A stretch of DNA of 64,000 nt from Romboutsia lituseburensis (GCF_024723825.1 NZ_JANQBQ010000002.1:1-64000); one strand, 5' to 3'; positions 8,604-18,055 are shown, numbered from the stretch's first letter. Notes: generated by a model not told the origin, from the sequence alone. Numbers and translations are program-made.

Positions 8604-8954
8604 ATGACTGCACAAGTTAAGGAAAGTATAAATATTGATTTACTGAATAAGATTGATATTAGGGTAGGGACTATAAAATTAGTTGAAGATGTTGAAAAGT
8701 CAGACAAGCTAGTTAAGCTTTCTGTTGATTTTGGAGAGTTTACAAGAACTATATTAGTAGGTATGAAGGGTGAAAGAGATAATCCTAAGGAAATTGAAGG
8801 ACAACAAGCACTATTTGTAGTTAACTTAGCTCCAAAGAAAATGGCAGGTGAAATCTCTGAAGGAATGCTTTTTGATATTGGATATGCTGATGATATTGTG
8901 CCTGTTTTAGCTCAGCCAGAGAAACCAGTACAAAATGGCACGAGAGTTGGATAG
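8604..8954 (+). CDS. csaA: CsaA, tRNA-binding-domain chaperone-like protein
   Basis: 116 residues, essentially one EMAP-II/MetRS-C type OB-fold tRNA-binding domain. Signatures are DIRVGTI near the start, then KSDKLVKLSVDFGEFTRTI, and NLAPKKMAGEISEGMLF. CsaA proteins are homodimers with tRNA-binding and chaperone-like activity. ATG 8604 is chosen because GGGAGGG lies just before it; the reading frame also opens 23 codons earlier at 8535 without a ribosome site. It is the intact copy of a tandem duplication whose left copy is deleted at 6892. Confidence 0.88.
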   Translation: MTAQVKESINIDLLNKIDIRVGTIKLVEDVEKSDKLVKLSVDFGEFTRTILVGMKGERDNPKEIEGQQALFVVNLAPKKMAGEISEGMLFDIGYADDIVPVLAQPEKPVQNGTRVG

Positions 8955-8989
8955 TTATAGATAATATGGGTTATATATCCATTTGATTG

Positions 8990-9330
8990 ATGAAATAAAA
9001 AAAGACTGTTTCCGTTACAGTCTTTTTTTAGGGGATATATAGTATTTGTTATATTCATCAATTGGAAAGTATTATGAGGAGCTTTAAAAGCTCCTCTATT
9101 TATGTCAATTCCTATTGTCTATCAAATTATGTCATTTCTTACTGTCTACATATATAATATAATGTCATTTATTAAATTTGTCTATAATATAAAATAAATT
9201 TTATAAAAAAATAACGTTATATCTCATGATTTTATTTTTTAGTATGTTTTCAATAATGAAATAAAATAAATTGTAAAATATTTTTAAAAATATTATTCAA
9301 TAAATATTGTTATAAAATATACAAACTTAT
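8990..9330. repeat. Duplicated csaA 3'-flank block, copy B
   Basis: Same arrangement as 6970-7300: terminator, GAGGAGCTTTAAAAGCTCCT palindrome near 9077, then six TGTC(A/T)A-type motifs between about 9104 and 9190. Spacings differ slightly, so the copies have diverged while keeping the TGTC cores. No gene is visible in it. Confidence 0.82.
8998..9029 (+). terminator. Intrinsic terminator of csaA
   Basis: 12-bp stem AAAAAAGACTGT with loop TTCCGTT and a 7-T tail, 43 bases after the csaA stop. Confidence 0.92.
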
Positions 9331-9369
9331 AAATTAAACTAATACTATTGTACTAATTATAGATAAATC

Positions 9370-9855
9370 CTATTTTATTTTTATATCAAAACCTGATGAA
9401 ATTGCTCCTTTTGAACATGATTTTTTACAGTCACCGCATCGTATACATTCAGCAGAGTTGCAATTCTTTGTTACTTCTATATCCATTTTACAAGCTCTTT
9501 AACAAGCTTTGCATCCATTGCATTTAGTATTGTCTATGTCCATATTATAGAAACTTGGTTTATTAAAAAATGAATAAAATGCTCCTAGTGGACAAATCCA
9601 CTGACAAAAATGTGGTTGAGCAGTTCCAAACTCATTAGTTAAAAATATAGGTAATATAATAACTGGTATAATTAAAACAATATATTTAAGATATCTTATC
9701 TTTATTATCTGCACTATCTGTACTGATGCAAATGAAAGCAATGAATCTTTAAACTTAGCCAAAGAAATTAAGAAAAAATCAAATTTAGAATTTATGACAT
9801 TAATTCCAGATGATATTTTATTTAACTTCTCTAAAAGTCTTTCATAAAACTCTTT
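9370..9855 (-). pseudogene. Decayed 4Fe-4S membrane protein (NapH/YccM-like)
   Basis: The minus strand encodes a transmembrane stretch, then FCQWICPLGAFYSFFNKP and a ferredoxin motif KCNGCKAC. An in-frame TAA stands where the next residue belongs. The frame continues without shift through RACKMDIEV and CIRCGDCKKSC to a stop at 9370. The joined product is the C-terminal half of a polyferredoxin-type membrane protein. The N-terminal transmembrane half is missing, since the frame is closed just above 9855. So it is both truncated and nonsense-mutated. Confidence 0.8.
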
Positions 9856-10070
9856 TTATTTATATTTAATTATTATATTACTAAAATAAAACTATCTAAA
9901 TTTGGATATAGTCATTGTATTACAACGTTTATTATTATAATATTAAAAATAATAGTCGAATAAAGTTGTATTTATTTGAAACACTGGATGCATTAAACTT
10001 AAAAATGTTATTTTAATTATATAGTGTATAACTATATGAGTTGATAAATAATAAGGAGGAATATATTTAA

Positions 10071-10778
10071 ATGAGTAAAAATTTTATAGATGCCCTGTTA
10101 GAAACAAAGGATTTTAAAAACTCCTTATACAGTATTTTAAAGCATAGCTTTTTATATCACTCAAATAAAATAGAAGGAAGTACTTTTACAACAGAAGCAT
10201 TAGCGCTTTTATTAGATAAAAATGTAGTAACAGGAAAGCATACTTTAGATGATGTACAAGAAACTGTAAATTCTAGTTATGTTTTTGATAGAATAGTTGA
10301 AACATTAGATAAAAAAATTGATGATCAATTTTTAAAGGATCTTCATGCAAGGCTTATGTTTAATACTACTATGCATCAAAGAGGATATGCAGGTGTATAT
10401 AAAACAATACCTAATATGATTATAGGAACTAAAGTAAAAATAGCTCAACCTTTTGAGGTACAATCTAGACTTGATGAATTACTTGAATGGTACTATAGCT
10501 TAGATAAGATAACACTAGCAGATATAGCTAGTTTCCACTATAAATTTGAAATAATACATCCTTTTCAAGATGGTAATGGCCGTATTGGAAGATTTCTTAT
10601 GCTAAAGCAAATGCTTGAAAATAATTTACAGATAAAAATAGTTTCTTGGGATAGTGAAGATTTATATAGAGAAAGTTTAAATTTATGTGACTTAGATACT
10701 CAAGAACCTTTAAGTAAGTACCTAGAAACATTTGAAGATTTTAGAGAAGAATACAAAGAGCTTTGGGAATCAATGTAA
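10071..10778 (+). CDS. Fic-domain AMP-transferase, class II
   Basis: 235 residues. The catalytic Fic loop HPFQDGNGRIGR is complete at residues 163-174, including the catalytic His and the phosphate-binding GNGR. Upstream, residues 31-36 read SNKIEG, matching the inhibitory helix motif (S/T)xxxE(G/N). It lies N-terminal to the Fic core, which defines class II, self-inhibited Fic enzymes. They transfer AMP to hydroxyl side chains of target proteins; the target here is unknown. A GGAGG site supports the start. Upstream is about 200 bp without a gene; a strong terminator follows. Confidence 0.92.
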   Translation: MSKNFIDALLETKDFKNSLYSILKHSFLYHSNKIEGSTFTTEALALLLDKNVVTGKHTLDDVQETVNSSYVFDRIVETLDKKIDDQFLKDLHARLMFNTTMHQRGYAGVYKTIPNMIIGTKVKIAQPFEVQSRLDELLEWYYSLDKITLADIASFHYKFEIIHPFQDGNGRIGRFLMLKQMLENNLQIKIVSWDSEDLYRESLNLCDLDTQEPLSKYLETFEDFREEYKELWESM

Positions 10779-10878
10779 ATCAAGTAAGTTAATATCAAAA
10801 GGGGCATTATTATATTATAGTATTAAAAATTAGTTTAGTAAGATGCTTTTACTATATTTAAAATTCTAGTTTTTTAAT

Positions 10879-10921
10879 AAAAAGCTATACATCTAATTAA
10901 CATTAGTATGTATAGCTTTTT
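10879..10921. terminator. Bidirectional terminator between fic and the ABC-F remnant
   Basis: 14-bp perfect stem AAAAAGCTATACAT with a 15-base loop and a T tail on the plus strand and matching run on the minus strand. Confidence 0.88.
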
Positions 10922-10960
10922 TCAATTTAACTACGGTATCATCATAGCTATTTAGTATTT

Positions 10961-12491
10961 TTAAAGTATATCTATAATTTTAGTAGCTATATTATTACCA
11001 AAATATTTATCATGTTCAACAAATAGCATAGTGATGCTTTCTTCAATAATCATATTTTCTATTTGTATACGAGAAATTACATCTATAAAGTTTAGTGGTT
11101 CATCCCAAATGTAAAGTTCTGCTTTCTCAGATAAACTAGCTGCAATTAGCAACTTTTTCTTTTGTCCTTCACTCCACTCTTCTATGTTTTTTTCAAATTG
11201 TATATCTATCAATCCTAGCTGAATTAAACTACTTTTTAATACTGTTCATCTATATCTTTATTCTTTGCAAATTCCTTAATTTTTCCATTTAAAAATCCAG
11301 TATCTTGTGAAACATATGATATTCTTTCTATCTTATCAATATGGCCTGTGTGGCAAATTTCTTCGCCCATTAGGAGCTTTATTATGCTAGATTTACCACA
11401 TCCATTTTTACCTCTAAGCCAAATTCGCCCTCCTTGTTTAATTTTAAAACTTATTGGTTTTTCAAATATTTCATTTTTATATTTTATCTGCAAATCTATC
11501 ACGTTTATCAAGGTATCATAATTTGATGTTATATTATTTATATCCAATTTATCTACTGTTTCTATATTTTTTAGTAATTTTGTTTTTTCTTCTATTGCTT
11601 TATTTTGACGCTTTTCTAAGCATTTAGATCTTTTCATCATTTTTGCTGCTTTATGTCCAATATAACCTCTATCTTATCAGACCAGCTAGATTTTTGTTTG
11701 GCTGTTGTTTTTAACCTTTTTATTTCTTTCAACAATTTTTCATTTTCACCTTTTTCAAAATCATCTCTTCTATCATTATTTAGTTGCCAAGTTGAGTAGT
11801 TTCCTTTTTGGATATCAATATTACTTTTATTTATAGATAAAACATGATCAATAATTTTGTCTAAGAAATCTCTATCATGAGAAACCAGTATAAAACCTGT
11901 ATTCTTATTTAAATATTTTGCCACGCATTCTCTACCTTCTGCATCTAAGTGATTAGTAGGCTCATCTATTAGCAAGAAGTTATTTTTTTTTAGAAATAAT
12001 GCTGATAGTAATAACTTAGTCTGTTCACCAGAGCTTAAAATATTGAACGCTTTATCTAATATTTCTGGATCTAGGCCTATTTTTCTAACTTCTTTTTCTA
12101 TTAGTTCATTGATAATATATCCATCATAACTTAGATATTTATCTAGCACTTCACCATACTCTTTTATATATCTAGTATCTTTAGAATATACATCTAGCTC
12201 TTGTTCCCACTTGGCAAATGGTGCAATTGTTTCTCTTATTACTTCTATAGCTATTTTTGTATTGTCCTCAACTTACATAGGAAAATAATCAAAGTTAACA
12301 GTGCTTAATATTTGACCACTATATTTATAATCTCCTTTTAGGATTTTAAGAAAAGTAGTCTTTCCACGGCCATTTCTACCGATTAGTCCTAATTTCCATT
12401 CTGTGTCTATATTTATTGATACATTTTTAAATATATCATATCCATAAGAATCGTATTGAAAACTTAAGTTATTTATTTTAATTTGTGCCAT
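10961..12491 (-). pseudogene. ABC-F ribosome-protection protein, inactivated
   Basis: Four consecutive fragments together make a two-ATPase ABC-F protein of the Lsa/Vga type (about 500 residues). The first has Walker A GRNGRGKTT and the second the signature LSSGEQTK and Walker B LLIDEPTNHLD. The third has Walker A RGKNGCGKSS and the fourth WSEGQKKK and YIWDEPLNFID. Lesions: an in-frame TAA at about 12273, a frameshift near 11665, and another near 11240. ABC-F proteins of this group displace lincosamide, streptogramin A and pleuromutilin antibiotics from the ribosome. Start 12491 fits the AAGGAG site. The gene is clearly dead. Confidence 0.88.
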
Positions 12492-13128
12492 AATTGTCAT
12501 CTCCTTTGGTTAAGGGCATAAAAAAACTCCCTTAATCTTAAATAGTATTTTTTACTACCAAAAGATAAGAAAGTTATTATATACAAAATTATGGTACATA
12601 AATAAAGCAACGCATGCCTTTGTTTACATAATTAATATAGTTATAACATATAATCTTATTCTTAACTTCAAGTAGTTTTTAGGTTCGATTAATAAGGCAT
12701 CTATTTAGATGCTAAAAATCGTCTTAAACTAATTTTGTTTTTTTGAATAAGATTAATTGTTCATTTCTATACATTCACCTCTTTTTATTTAATAAAAACA
12801 TTGTACTCCAATTTAGCCTTTTTAGCAACCCAGGGAATAAGTCCCAGATATTTAGATACATTCTCTATTCATTTATGGCTAGTATTACTATTATTAACAT
12901 CTTATGATTTTTTTATAAAAAATTTAAAAAATATTATATAAAATGGACTATATATGTCCTATTTTAGGTTTATGATAATTAAATAAATTTGATTTAAATA
13001 AGCAACTTATATATTTGTAATATGCAAAGAGTAAATTAACTTAAGATTTGAAGTAATTATTTTACTATAAATAAGAAAAAATATAAAATAACTAAAAATT
13101 TTACTAAGATTAGTCAAGAGGTGTAGAC
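12492..13128. other. Gene-free region, possible ABC-F leader
   Basis: 637 bp with no convincing gene. On the minus strand it contains a short start-stop pair behind GAGGTG near 12775. It also has two small hairpins (GCATCT-AAAT-AGATGC near 12700; GGGACTTATTCCC near 12840), and a T run after AAGGGAG near 12520. Long leaders with short peptides are typical of antibiotic-induced ABC-F genes, but I cannot fold a definite attenuator here. Confidence 0.3.
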
Positions 13129-13494
13129 ATGAAAAATTTTATAAAACAAGCTGAATTAATAAAAGATGATATATTAAGTTATAGAAGAACAATTCATAAT
13201 AACCCAGAAGTTGGAGATAAATTACCAAAAACGAAAGCTTACGTAATGAATAAATTGAGAGAATTTGGATATGAGCCAACAGAAATTTGTGAAAGTGGTA
13301 TAGTAGCAACTATAGAAGGTAATAAGCCTGGAAAAGTATTTTTATTAAGAGCAGATATGGATGCATTACCAATGAAAGAGGCTACTGAGTGTGATTTTAA
13401 ATCAACTAATGGATGTATGCATTCTTGTGGTCATGATATGCACACAGCAATGCATGCTTATTGTGCAATTCAGTGGCTAAAGAATAATAAGTAA
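13129..13494 (+). pseudogene. N-terminal fragment of an M20 amidohydrolase
   Basis: 121 residues matching only the first third of the roughly 390-residue M20D amidohydrolase family (hippurate/N-acyl-amino-acid hydrolases). It shows YRRTIHNNPEVG, LLRADMDALPM and the metal-binding MHSCGHDMHTAM. It stops abruptly after ...QWLKNNK with no remainder of the catalytic or dimerisation domain, so no active enzyme is expected. The next gene starts 31 bases later, and the truncation probably coincides with that junction. A good ribosome site remains. Confidence 0.85.
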
Positions 13495-13525
13495 ATAAAG
13501 ATCAGTGACTTAAAAGGAGAATGAG

Positions 13526-14157
13526 ATGAGATTATTGGAAATACTATTTTATCTATTAAAGACTAATTCAAAGACTACAATCAAAAAATTAGCAGAGATG
13601 TTTAATGTATCTGATAAAACTATACAACGGGATTTAGATAAACTATCTCTTCTGGGAATTCCTATAATTTCATATAGAGGTGTAAATGGAGGGATAGAGT
13701 TAGATAGAAATTATATAATAGCTAAATATATATTAACTGAAAATGATTATAAAGACCTCATATTATCACTATATATATCTGAACATATAAACTCTGATTT
13801 AAAAAAGACAGACCTTATTAAAAAATTCAAGATGGTTGGCTATGATAGGTGTAATGAAATATTAGAAAAACTAGAGGAAAGATTTATAATAGACTTGTAT
13901 GAAGTGCCTATAAGCACTAAAAAAGATGTATATAAAGTTATTGAAGATGCCATGGATAATAAGTTTTTTGTAAATATAAAACTTGAAGATAATATTATAG
14001 ATGTGTTTCCTGTTTCTTATGTTTAAAAAAAGAAGGGCTACATTTATATTATTATGATGATGAATATAAATTAATATTAATGAATATGGTGATTGACGTT
14101 TGGGAATGTGATAGACGTTATGATGGACCAATAATTAAATATAATAGGACTAAATAA
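13526..14157 (+). pseudogene. HTH-WYL transcriptional regulator, frameshifted and short
   Basis: N-terminal HTH_11/DeoR-type domain (residues 1-60, with KTTIKKLAEMFNVSDKTIQRD) followed by a WYL-like segment ending at FPVSYV, where the frame stops at 14026. Shifting frame at the A7 run near 14025-14032 restores LKKEGLHLYYYDDEYK...NRTK to a stop at 14157. So one indel splits a gene of about 210 residues, shorter than full WYL regulators (about 300). Such proteins repress or activate neighbouring genes. No obvious target is adjacent. Confidence 0.72.
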
Positions 14158-14169
14158 GATTTTATCTAT

Positions 14170-14209
14170 ATTAAATCTATATTAAAAATAGATTTAATAT
14201 AGATTTAAT
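14170..14209. terminator. Convergent terminator hairpin
   Basis: 15-bp perfect stem ATTAAATCTATATTA with a 10-base loop between the stop of the WYL gene and the stop of the minus-strand transporter. AT-rich and of the same ATTAAAT type as other hairpins in the window. Confidence 0.7.
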
Positions 14210-14210
14210 T

Positions 14211-15185
14211 CTAATTATATTGATATGATTCTCTTTTTGATTTTATAGTTAATAAAATCATAGAAACTAAAAATAATATTGGTAATTCGATTAACGGACC
14301 GATTATAAGAGCTAATGATATTAAAGGCTTATCTGGAAATGTAGCAACAGCAATTGCCAACGCTATAGGCGAATTTCTAGCAAGCGTAGTTAAACTTAAA
14401 GAAACACTGTCTTGATAATTAAGCTTGATAGCCTTACCTACGAATCTGCCGACTATAAAGTTAATTGCAAAGAATAATAATATTGGTACTAATAGAATTA
14501 ATAATACCTGATAGTTTTCAAGTAATACCTTACCTTGAGAAGCAAACATAGCTATTATAGCTATATTTAAAAAATATCCTTGATAATCACACGCCTTTGG
14601 AGATATCTTTTCATCAAATTTACTATTTCCTATTTTATCTATGATAAGTTTTCTAGCTATTATTGAGCATAAAAGAGGAATCATTAAACTAAATACAACC
14701 CCTTTGCCTAGACTTAAAATATCTATATCTACACTAGTCCCACCTATTAACAATATGTATACAGGCAACAGTAGTAATTGAAGTATTAAATTTAATGGAA
14801 GTATCGAAGATCCTAAAGCTACATTACCCTTAGCAATTCCTGTAAATATTAAATACCAATCAGTACAAGGCGTAACCATAAGCATAATAAACCCTATTAA
14901 AAGTTCTGGATGGTTACTTAAAAATAATCTACCTAAAACAAATACTATTATCGGTGTCCACACAAAATTTATGATAATTGATACTGATGTAAATTTTATA
15001 TTTTTAAACGAACTTCCTATCTCCTTTAAAGGAACTTGAATAAATACTAAAAATAACATTATAGTTAATGATGGCATTATTAAATATTCTGAATAAGTTT
15101 GTATAAAACCTATCTGCCCTAGTAATATCCCAAATAAGACCATACCAAAAATGATAAAACTATGAAACTTATTTACCTCTTCCAT
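14211..15185 (-). CDS. BASS/ACR3-like membrane transporter
   Basis: 324 residues with 9-10 hydrophobic segments. It carries the hallmark MLMVTPCTDWYLIFTGIAKGNVALGSSILPLNL of the bile acid:sodium symporter / arsenite exporter superfamily. The TPC(T/x)DWYL stretch places it with ACR3-like members annotated as arsenic resistance or bile-acid symporters. Substrate cannot be decided from sequence. There is no ArsR gene beside it. Its promoter region has three copies of TTAATATCA. Start supported by GGGAGGG. Confidence 0.78.
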   Translation of the reverse strand: MEEVNKFHSFIIFGMVLFGILLGQIGFIQTYSEYLIMPSLTIMLFLVFIQVPLKEIGSSFKNIKFTSVSIIINFVWTPIIVFVLGRLFLSNHPELLIGFIMLMVTPCTDWYLIFTGIAKGNVALGSSILPLNLILQLLLLPVYILLIGGTSVDIDILSLGKGVVFSLMIPLLCSIIARKLIIDKIGNSKFDEKISPKACDYQGYFLNIAIIAMFASQGKVLLENYQVLLILLVPILLFFAINFIVGRFVGKAIKLNYQDSVSLSLTTLARNSPIALAIAVATFPDKPLISLALIIGPLIELPILFLVSMILLTIKSKRESYQYN

Positions 15186-15207
15186 GAATTCCCTCCCGTA
15201 ATTATAA

Positions 15208-15305
15208 TTAATATCAATTGAAATAAAATATCAACAATTGAATTATAACACATAAGTTAATAGAAAATGTTAATTAATATCAATATATAATAATAATTAA
15301 TATCA
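15208..15305. promoter_or_regulatory. TTAATATCA repeats upstream of the transporter
   Basis: TTAATATCAAT at 15208 and 15274 and TTAATATCA at 15297, in the putative promoter region of the BASS gene, with CAATTG between. Possible operator; the regulator is unknown. Confidence 0.4.
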
Positions 15306-15376
15306 TATAAAATTAAAAAGTATTATATATGGTGTTTTTTTAGTATCAAATAAGTAGTAAATAAATTACAAATATA

Positions 15377-15499
15377 CTACTTATCTGATAGACTTTTTAA
15401 ATATTCAACAAACCATATACAACGTTTAATACAATCATATATAAGAAATATTGATGCCATAGCACTCAATAATAAAACTAACAAACCTAATAAACTCAT
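15377..15499 (-). CDS. 40-residue membrane peptide
   Basis: ATG at 15499 behind GGAGATAGG. It encodes a strongly hydrophobic segment (about residues 3-21, LLGLLVLLLSAMASIFLIY), then a basic, aromatic tail ending KSLSDK. Size and composition resemble small membrane toxins of type I toxin-antitoxin systems, but no antisense RNA is demonstrable here. Other possibilities are a regulator of the neighbouring transporter or an unrelated small protein. Beyond it, 15500-15969 holds only AT-rich sequence with ATTTAAT repeats. Confidence 0.55.
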   Translation of the reverse strand: MSLLGLLVLLLSAMASIFLIYDCIKRCIWFVEYLKSLSDK

Positions 15500-15969
15500 A
15501 ATTCCTATCTCCTTATTAAAAATATATATTTATATAATACTTTTTAGTTTAAATTTGTTTATTTTTCAACTCTTACATAGATTAAAAAATTATTTAAAAA
15601 TAAATTTAATATAAATTAAATAAATATTAAAAAGTTATTTAATGTTAATTTGATAATTTTTTAATATACTTAAACATAATGAATTTAAAAATTTTATATA
15701 GCATAATTCATCTAAGATAATTTATTTATATTTAAATTTTAAGATATTAAATTAATCTGTATTTATTATGTAGTACTAATTTTATCATAAACTACAATAG
15801 TATTTATTACGTAGTTAGATATAATTAAGATTTAGTATTTGAGTTTACTTTTTATATATATTAGTCCATTTTTATGAAAAGTATAGAATTTAATGATAAT
15901 ATTAAACTGATATAATTATAAAAAATAGTGATATAAATTTTAAAAGTAGGATGAAAGTAGGAAAATTAA

Positions 15970-16131
15970 ATGAATTTAATAAGAAGCTTTTATAAAAATA
16001 ATACTATCAATTTTAATAATATAGTTTTTACAATTTGGATTATAGGCATATTATTAACACCTATAATTGAATATTCATGGATTATATCTATGATTGCTGT
16101 TATTGTCTTAAAAGAAGATGAAATTAATTAA
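15970..16131 (+). CDS. 53-residue membrane protein
   Basis: ATG 15970 behind AGTAGG. The product has two hydrophobic stretches (about 18-32 and 36-47) and a KEDEIN tail. No family recognised. The nearby region has no other gene and the ribosome site is moderate. Confidence 0.45.
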   Translation: MNLIRSFYKNNTINFNNIVFTIWIIGILLTPIIEYSWIISMIAVIVLKEDEIN

Positions 16132-16289
16132 TTTTAATTTATAAATATAGGTTTTAATAACAACGTCAGAGGTACTCTAAAGCTTAAAACTTGTATGTTA
16201 AAAGCATATTGACATTGTTAAATTTCGCTGATAGAATATAACTTAATATTTAAAATAGGATATAATAATTAAAATAGGATATAATAATT

Positions 16290-16378
16290 TAACCAGGCAA
16301 TAAATTTATTGCTGGGCTTTTATAGCAATGGACATAGATTCATGGGAGAGTGTAAAAACTTTCCCATGGATTTTTTAA
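16290..16378 (+). promoter_or_regulatory. Probable NiCo (czcD-type) riboswitch with terminator
   Basis: The leader of the CDF gene has a hairpin GGCAATAAATTTATTGC followed by TGGGC, then GGACA. After that comes an 11-bp stem CATGGGAGAGT/ACTTTCCCATG (16341-16368) running into GATTTTTTAATTTTT, an intrinsic terminator just before the ribosome site. Structured leader plus terminator in front of a cation exporter is the architecture of metal-sensing riboswitches. The AGGC...GGGC...GGACA pattern recalls the nickel/cobalt class known upstream of clostridial CDF genes. The class assignment is from memory of the motif; the terminator is directly visible. Confidence 0.6.
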
Positions 16379-16401
16379 TTTTTAATTTTAGGAGGAATGC
16401 T

Positions 16402-17271
16402 ATGGAAAATACTAATTACAAGAAAGTTAAGCAAGTTTTATTAATAATATTATTTGCAAATTTAGGAGTCGCTTTATTAAAAATTATAATAGGGAATTCT
16501 ATTAAAAGTGCGAGTATGACCGCTGATGGATTTCATTCGATATCAGATGGAACATCTAATATAGTAGGTCTTATAGGTATTGCTTTAGCATCAAAGCCAA
16601 TAGACAAAGAGCATCCATATGGTCATAATAAATTTGAAGTTATATCGGGTCTTTTTATTGGAGGAATGCTTTTATTTTTAGGTTTTAAAATAATTATAGA
16701 TGCAGTTATGAGATTTAAAAATCCAGTTACTCCAACTATAACTATGGTAAGTTTAATCGTTTTGCTTGTTACATTATTAATCAATATACTTGTATGCACG
16801 TATGAGTATAGGATTGGTAAAAAATTAAATAGCTATATTTTAGTTTCAGATTCACTTCATACAAAGAGCGATATATTTGTATCTATAGGTGTTTTAATGA
16901 CATTAGTGGGAGTAAAACTTGGCCTTCCTGCTATTATTGACCCGATAGCATCTTTAGTTGTTGCTGGATTTATACTTCATGCATCTTATGAAGTGTTTAA
17001 ATCAACTATTGATGTTCTTGTAGATACAGCAATAATAGATGAAGATGATATAAGAGAAGTTCTTAAAAAATTTAAAACTATAAAGAGTGTTCATGAGATA
17101 AGAAGTAGGGGCAGTGAAAGTAATGTTCATATTGATATGCATATTATGGTTGATCCTAATTTAACAGTTGAAGATTCGCATGTACTAAATCATGATATAG
17201 AGGATTTGATACGAGAGAAAATTAATAAAAGTGCTCAAGTTATAGTTCATACTGAGCCTTATTATGAATAA
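16402..17271 (+). CDS. CDF-family metal cation exporter
   Basis: About 289 residues from ATG 16402, directly behind GGAGG; earlier in-frame starts fall inside the leader terminator. It has six transmembrane segments. The metal-site motifs of cation diffusion facilitators are ADGFHSISDG in TM2 and SDSLHTKSD in TM5 (HxxxD), and HPYGHNKFE in the loop. The cytoplasmic C-terminal domain shows HIDMHIMVDP and a final VHTEPYYE. It exports divalent cations (Zn, Mn, Fe, Co or Ni) in exchange for protons. The upstream riboswitch-like leader suggests Co/Ni or similar control. Confidence 0.9.
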   Translation: MENTNYKKVKQVLLIILFANLGVALLKIIIGNSIKSASMTADGFHSISDGTSNIVGLIGIALASKPIDKEHPYGHNKFEVISGLFIGGMLLFLGFKIIIDAVMRFKNPVTPTITMVSLIVLLVTLLINILVCTYEYRIGKKLNSYILVSDSLHTKSDIFVSIGVLMTLVGVKLGLPAIIDPIASLVVAGFILHASYEVFKSTIDVLVDTAIIDEDDIREVLKKFKTIKSVHEIRSRGSESNVHIDMHIMVDPNLTVEDSHVLNHDIEDLIREKINKSAQVIVHTEPYYE

Positions 17272-17381
17272 TAAAAAATAAGTTTACTGATTTTGTAGAT
17301 ATTATATGTAAAATAAAGAACACTATTGTCACATTCTGAATAAGATATATAGACATGTATCATTTTAAGGGAGGGGTTTAG

Positions 17382-17852
17382 TTGTTTAATTATAATTATC
17401 CAACATCAAAATCATTTATAAAGTCAGTAAACTTAATTCAAGATTCTGTAGAAGGTGAAAAATCAGATGCATTATTCTATGAATGGTTAATAAATAATAT
17501 ACCTACAGACATTTTAACTCAAAAGCAAGCAAAATATATAAAGGATACTATTGAATCAATAAGGGAAGATGAAATGTCTCATAATAAAATGTTTAAAGCA
17601 ATGTATAAACAATTGACAGGAGCAGATGCAACTCCAGTAGAAACTGAGTTTGTAGCGCCAGAAAATTTTACAGAGGGTATACTTATAGCTTTAAATGGAG
17701 AGCTTAATGCTGTTAAAAGATATAGAACAATAATGAATGGAATGCCAAATCTTTATTACAGAGATATAGTGTTTAATATATTAACAGATGAATTAAGACA
17801 TGCTAATTTATATAACTATATTTATACAACAATATTAAATAATAAGAAGTAA
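17382..17852 (+). CDS. Ferritin-like four-helix protein
   Basis: 156 residues starting at TTG 17382 behind GGGAGGGG. Two helix pairs carry ferritin-like metal ligands: REDEMSHNKMF in the first half and DELRHANLYNY in the second, with further glutamates (LNGELNAVKRY). This fits the small rubrerythrin/ferritin-like group found in clostridia, with a probable di-iron centre. A role in oxidative stress or spores is inference. The C-terminal rubredoxin domain of true rubrerythrins is absent. Confidence 0.78.
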   Translation: MFNYNYPTSKSFIKSVNLIQDSVEGEKSDALFYEWLINNIPTDILTQKQAKYIKDTIESIREDEMSHNKMFKAMYKQLTGADATPVETEFVAPENFTEGILIALNGELNAVKRYRTIMNGMPNLYYRDIVFNILTDELRHANLYNYIYTTILNNKK

Positions 17853-17861
17853 TTTTATTAA

Positions 17862-17892
17862 AAAAGAGACTATTAAGTTAATAGTCTCTTTT
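17862..17892 (+). terminator. Terminator of the ferritin-like gene
   Basis: 14-bp stem AAAAGAGACTATTA with a 3-base loop and TTTT tail, 10 bases after the stop. Confidence 0.9.
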
Positions 17893-17932
17893 GTTGATTT
17901 TCAAATGTTTTACGGTAATTAATAACTATTTT

Positions 17933-17964
17933 AAATATATTTAAAATATATTTAAAATATATTA
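17933..17964. repeat. Three tandem 11-bp AT repeats
   Basis: AAATATATTTA occurs twice in direct succession, followed by a third copy shortened by one base. Further ATTAAA/TTTAAT elements follow to about 17995. Same 11-bp period as the repeats upstream of parA. Confidence 0.7.
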
Positions 17965-18055
17965 AATAATTATTTAATGTATTTTTAATGATATATTTAT
18001 AAGCTTTTTTATTCTTATATTCTTAAAACTGATAATATTTTTTCCTTATACTATT

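Noticed and set aside
12492-13128. T-box leader
   Set aside because: No AGGGTGGNACCGCG-type sequence on either strand.
16309-16401. Upstream extension of the CDF protein
   Set aside because: It runs through the leader hairpins and terminator; the ATG at 16402 has the ribosome site.
17933-17995. CRISPR-like array
   Set aside because: Repeats are 11 bp and contiguous without unique spacers, so they are simple tandem repeats.
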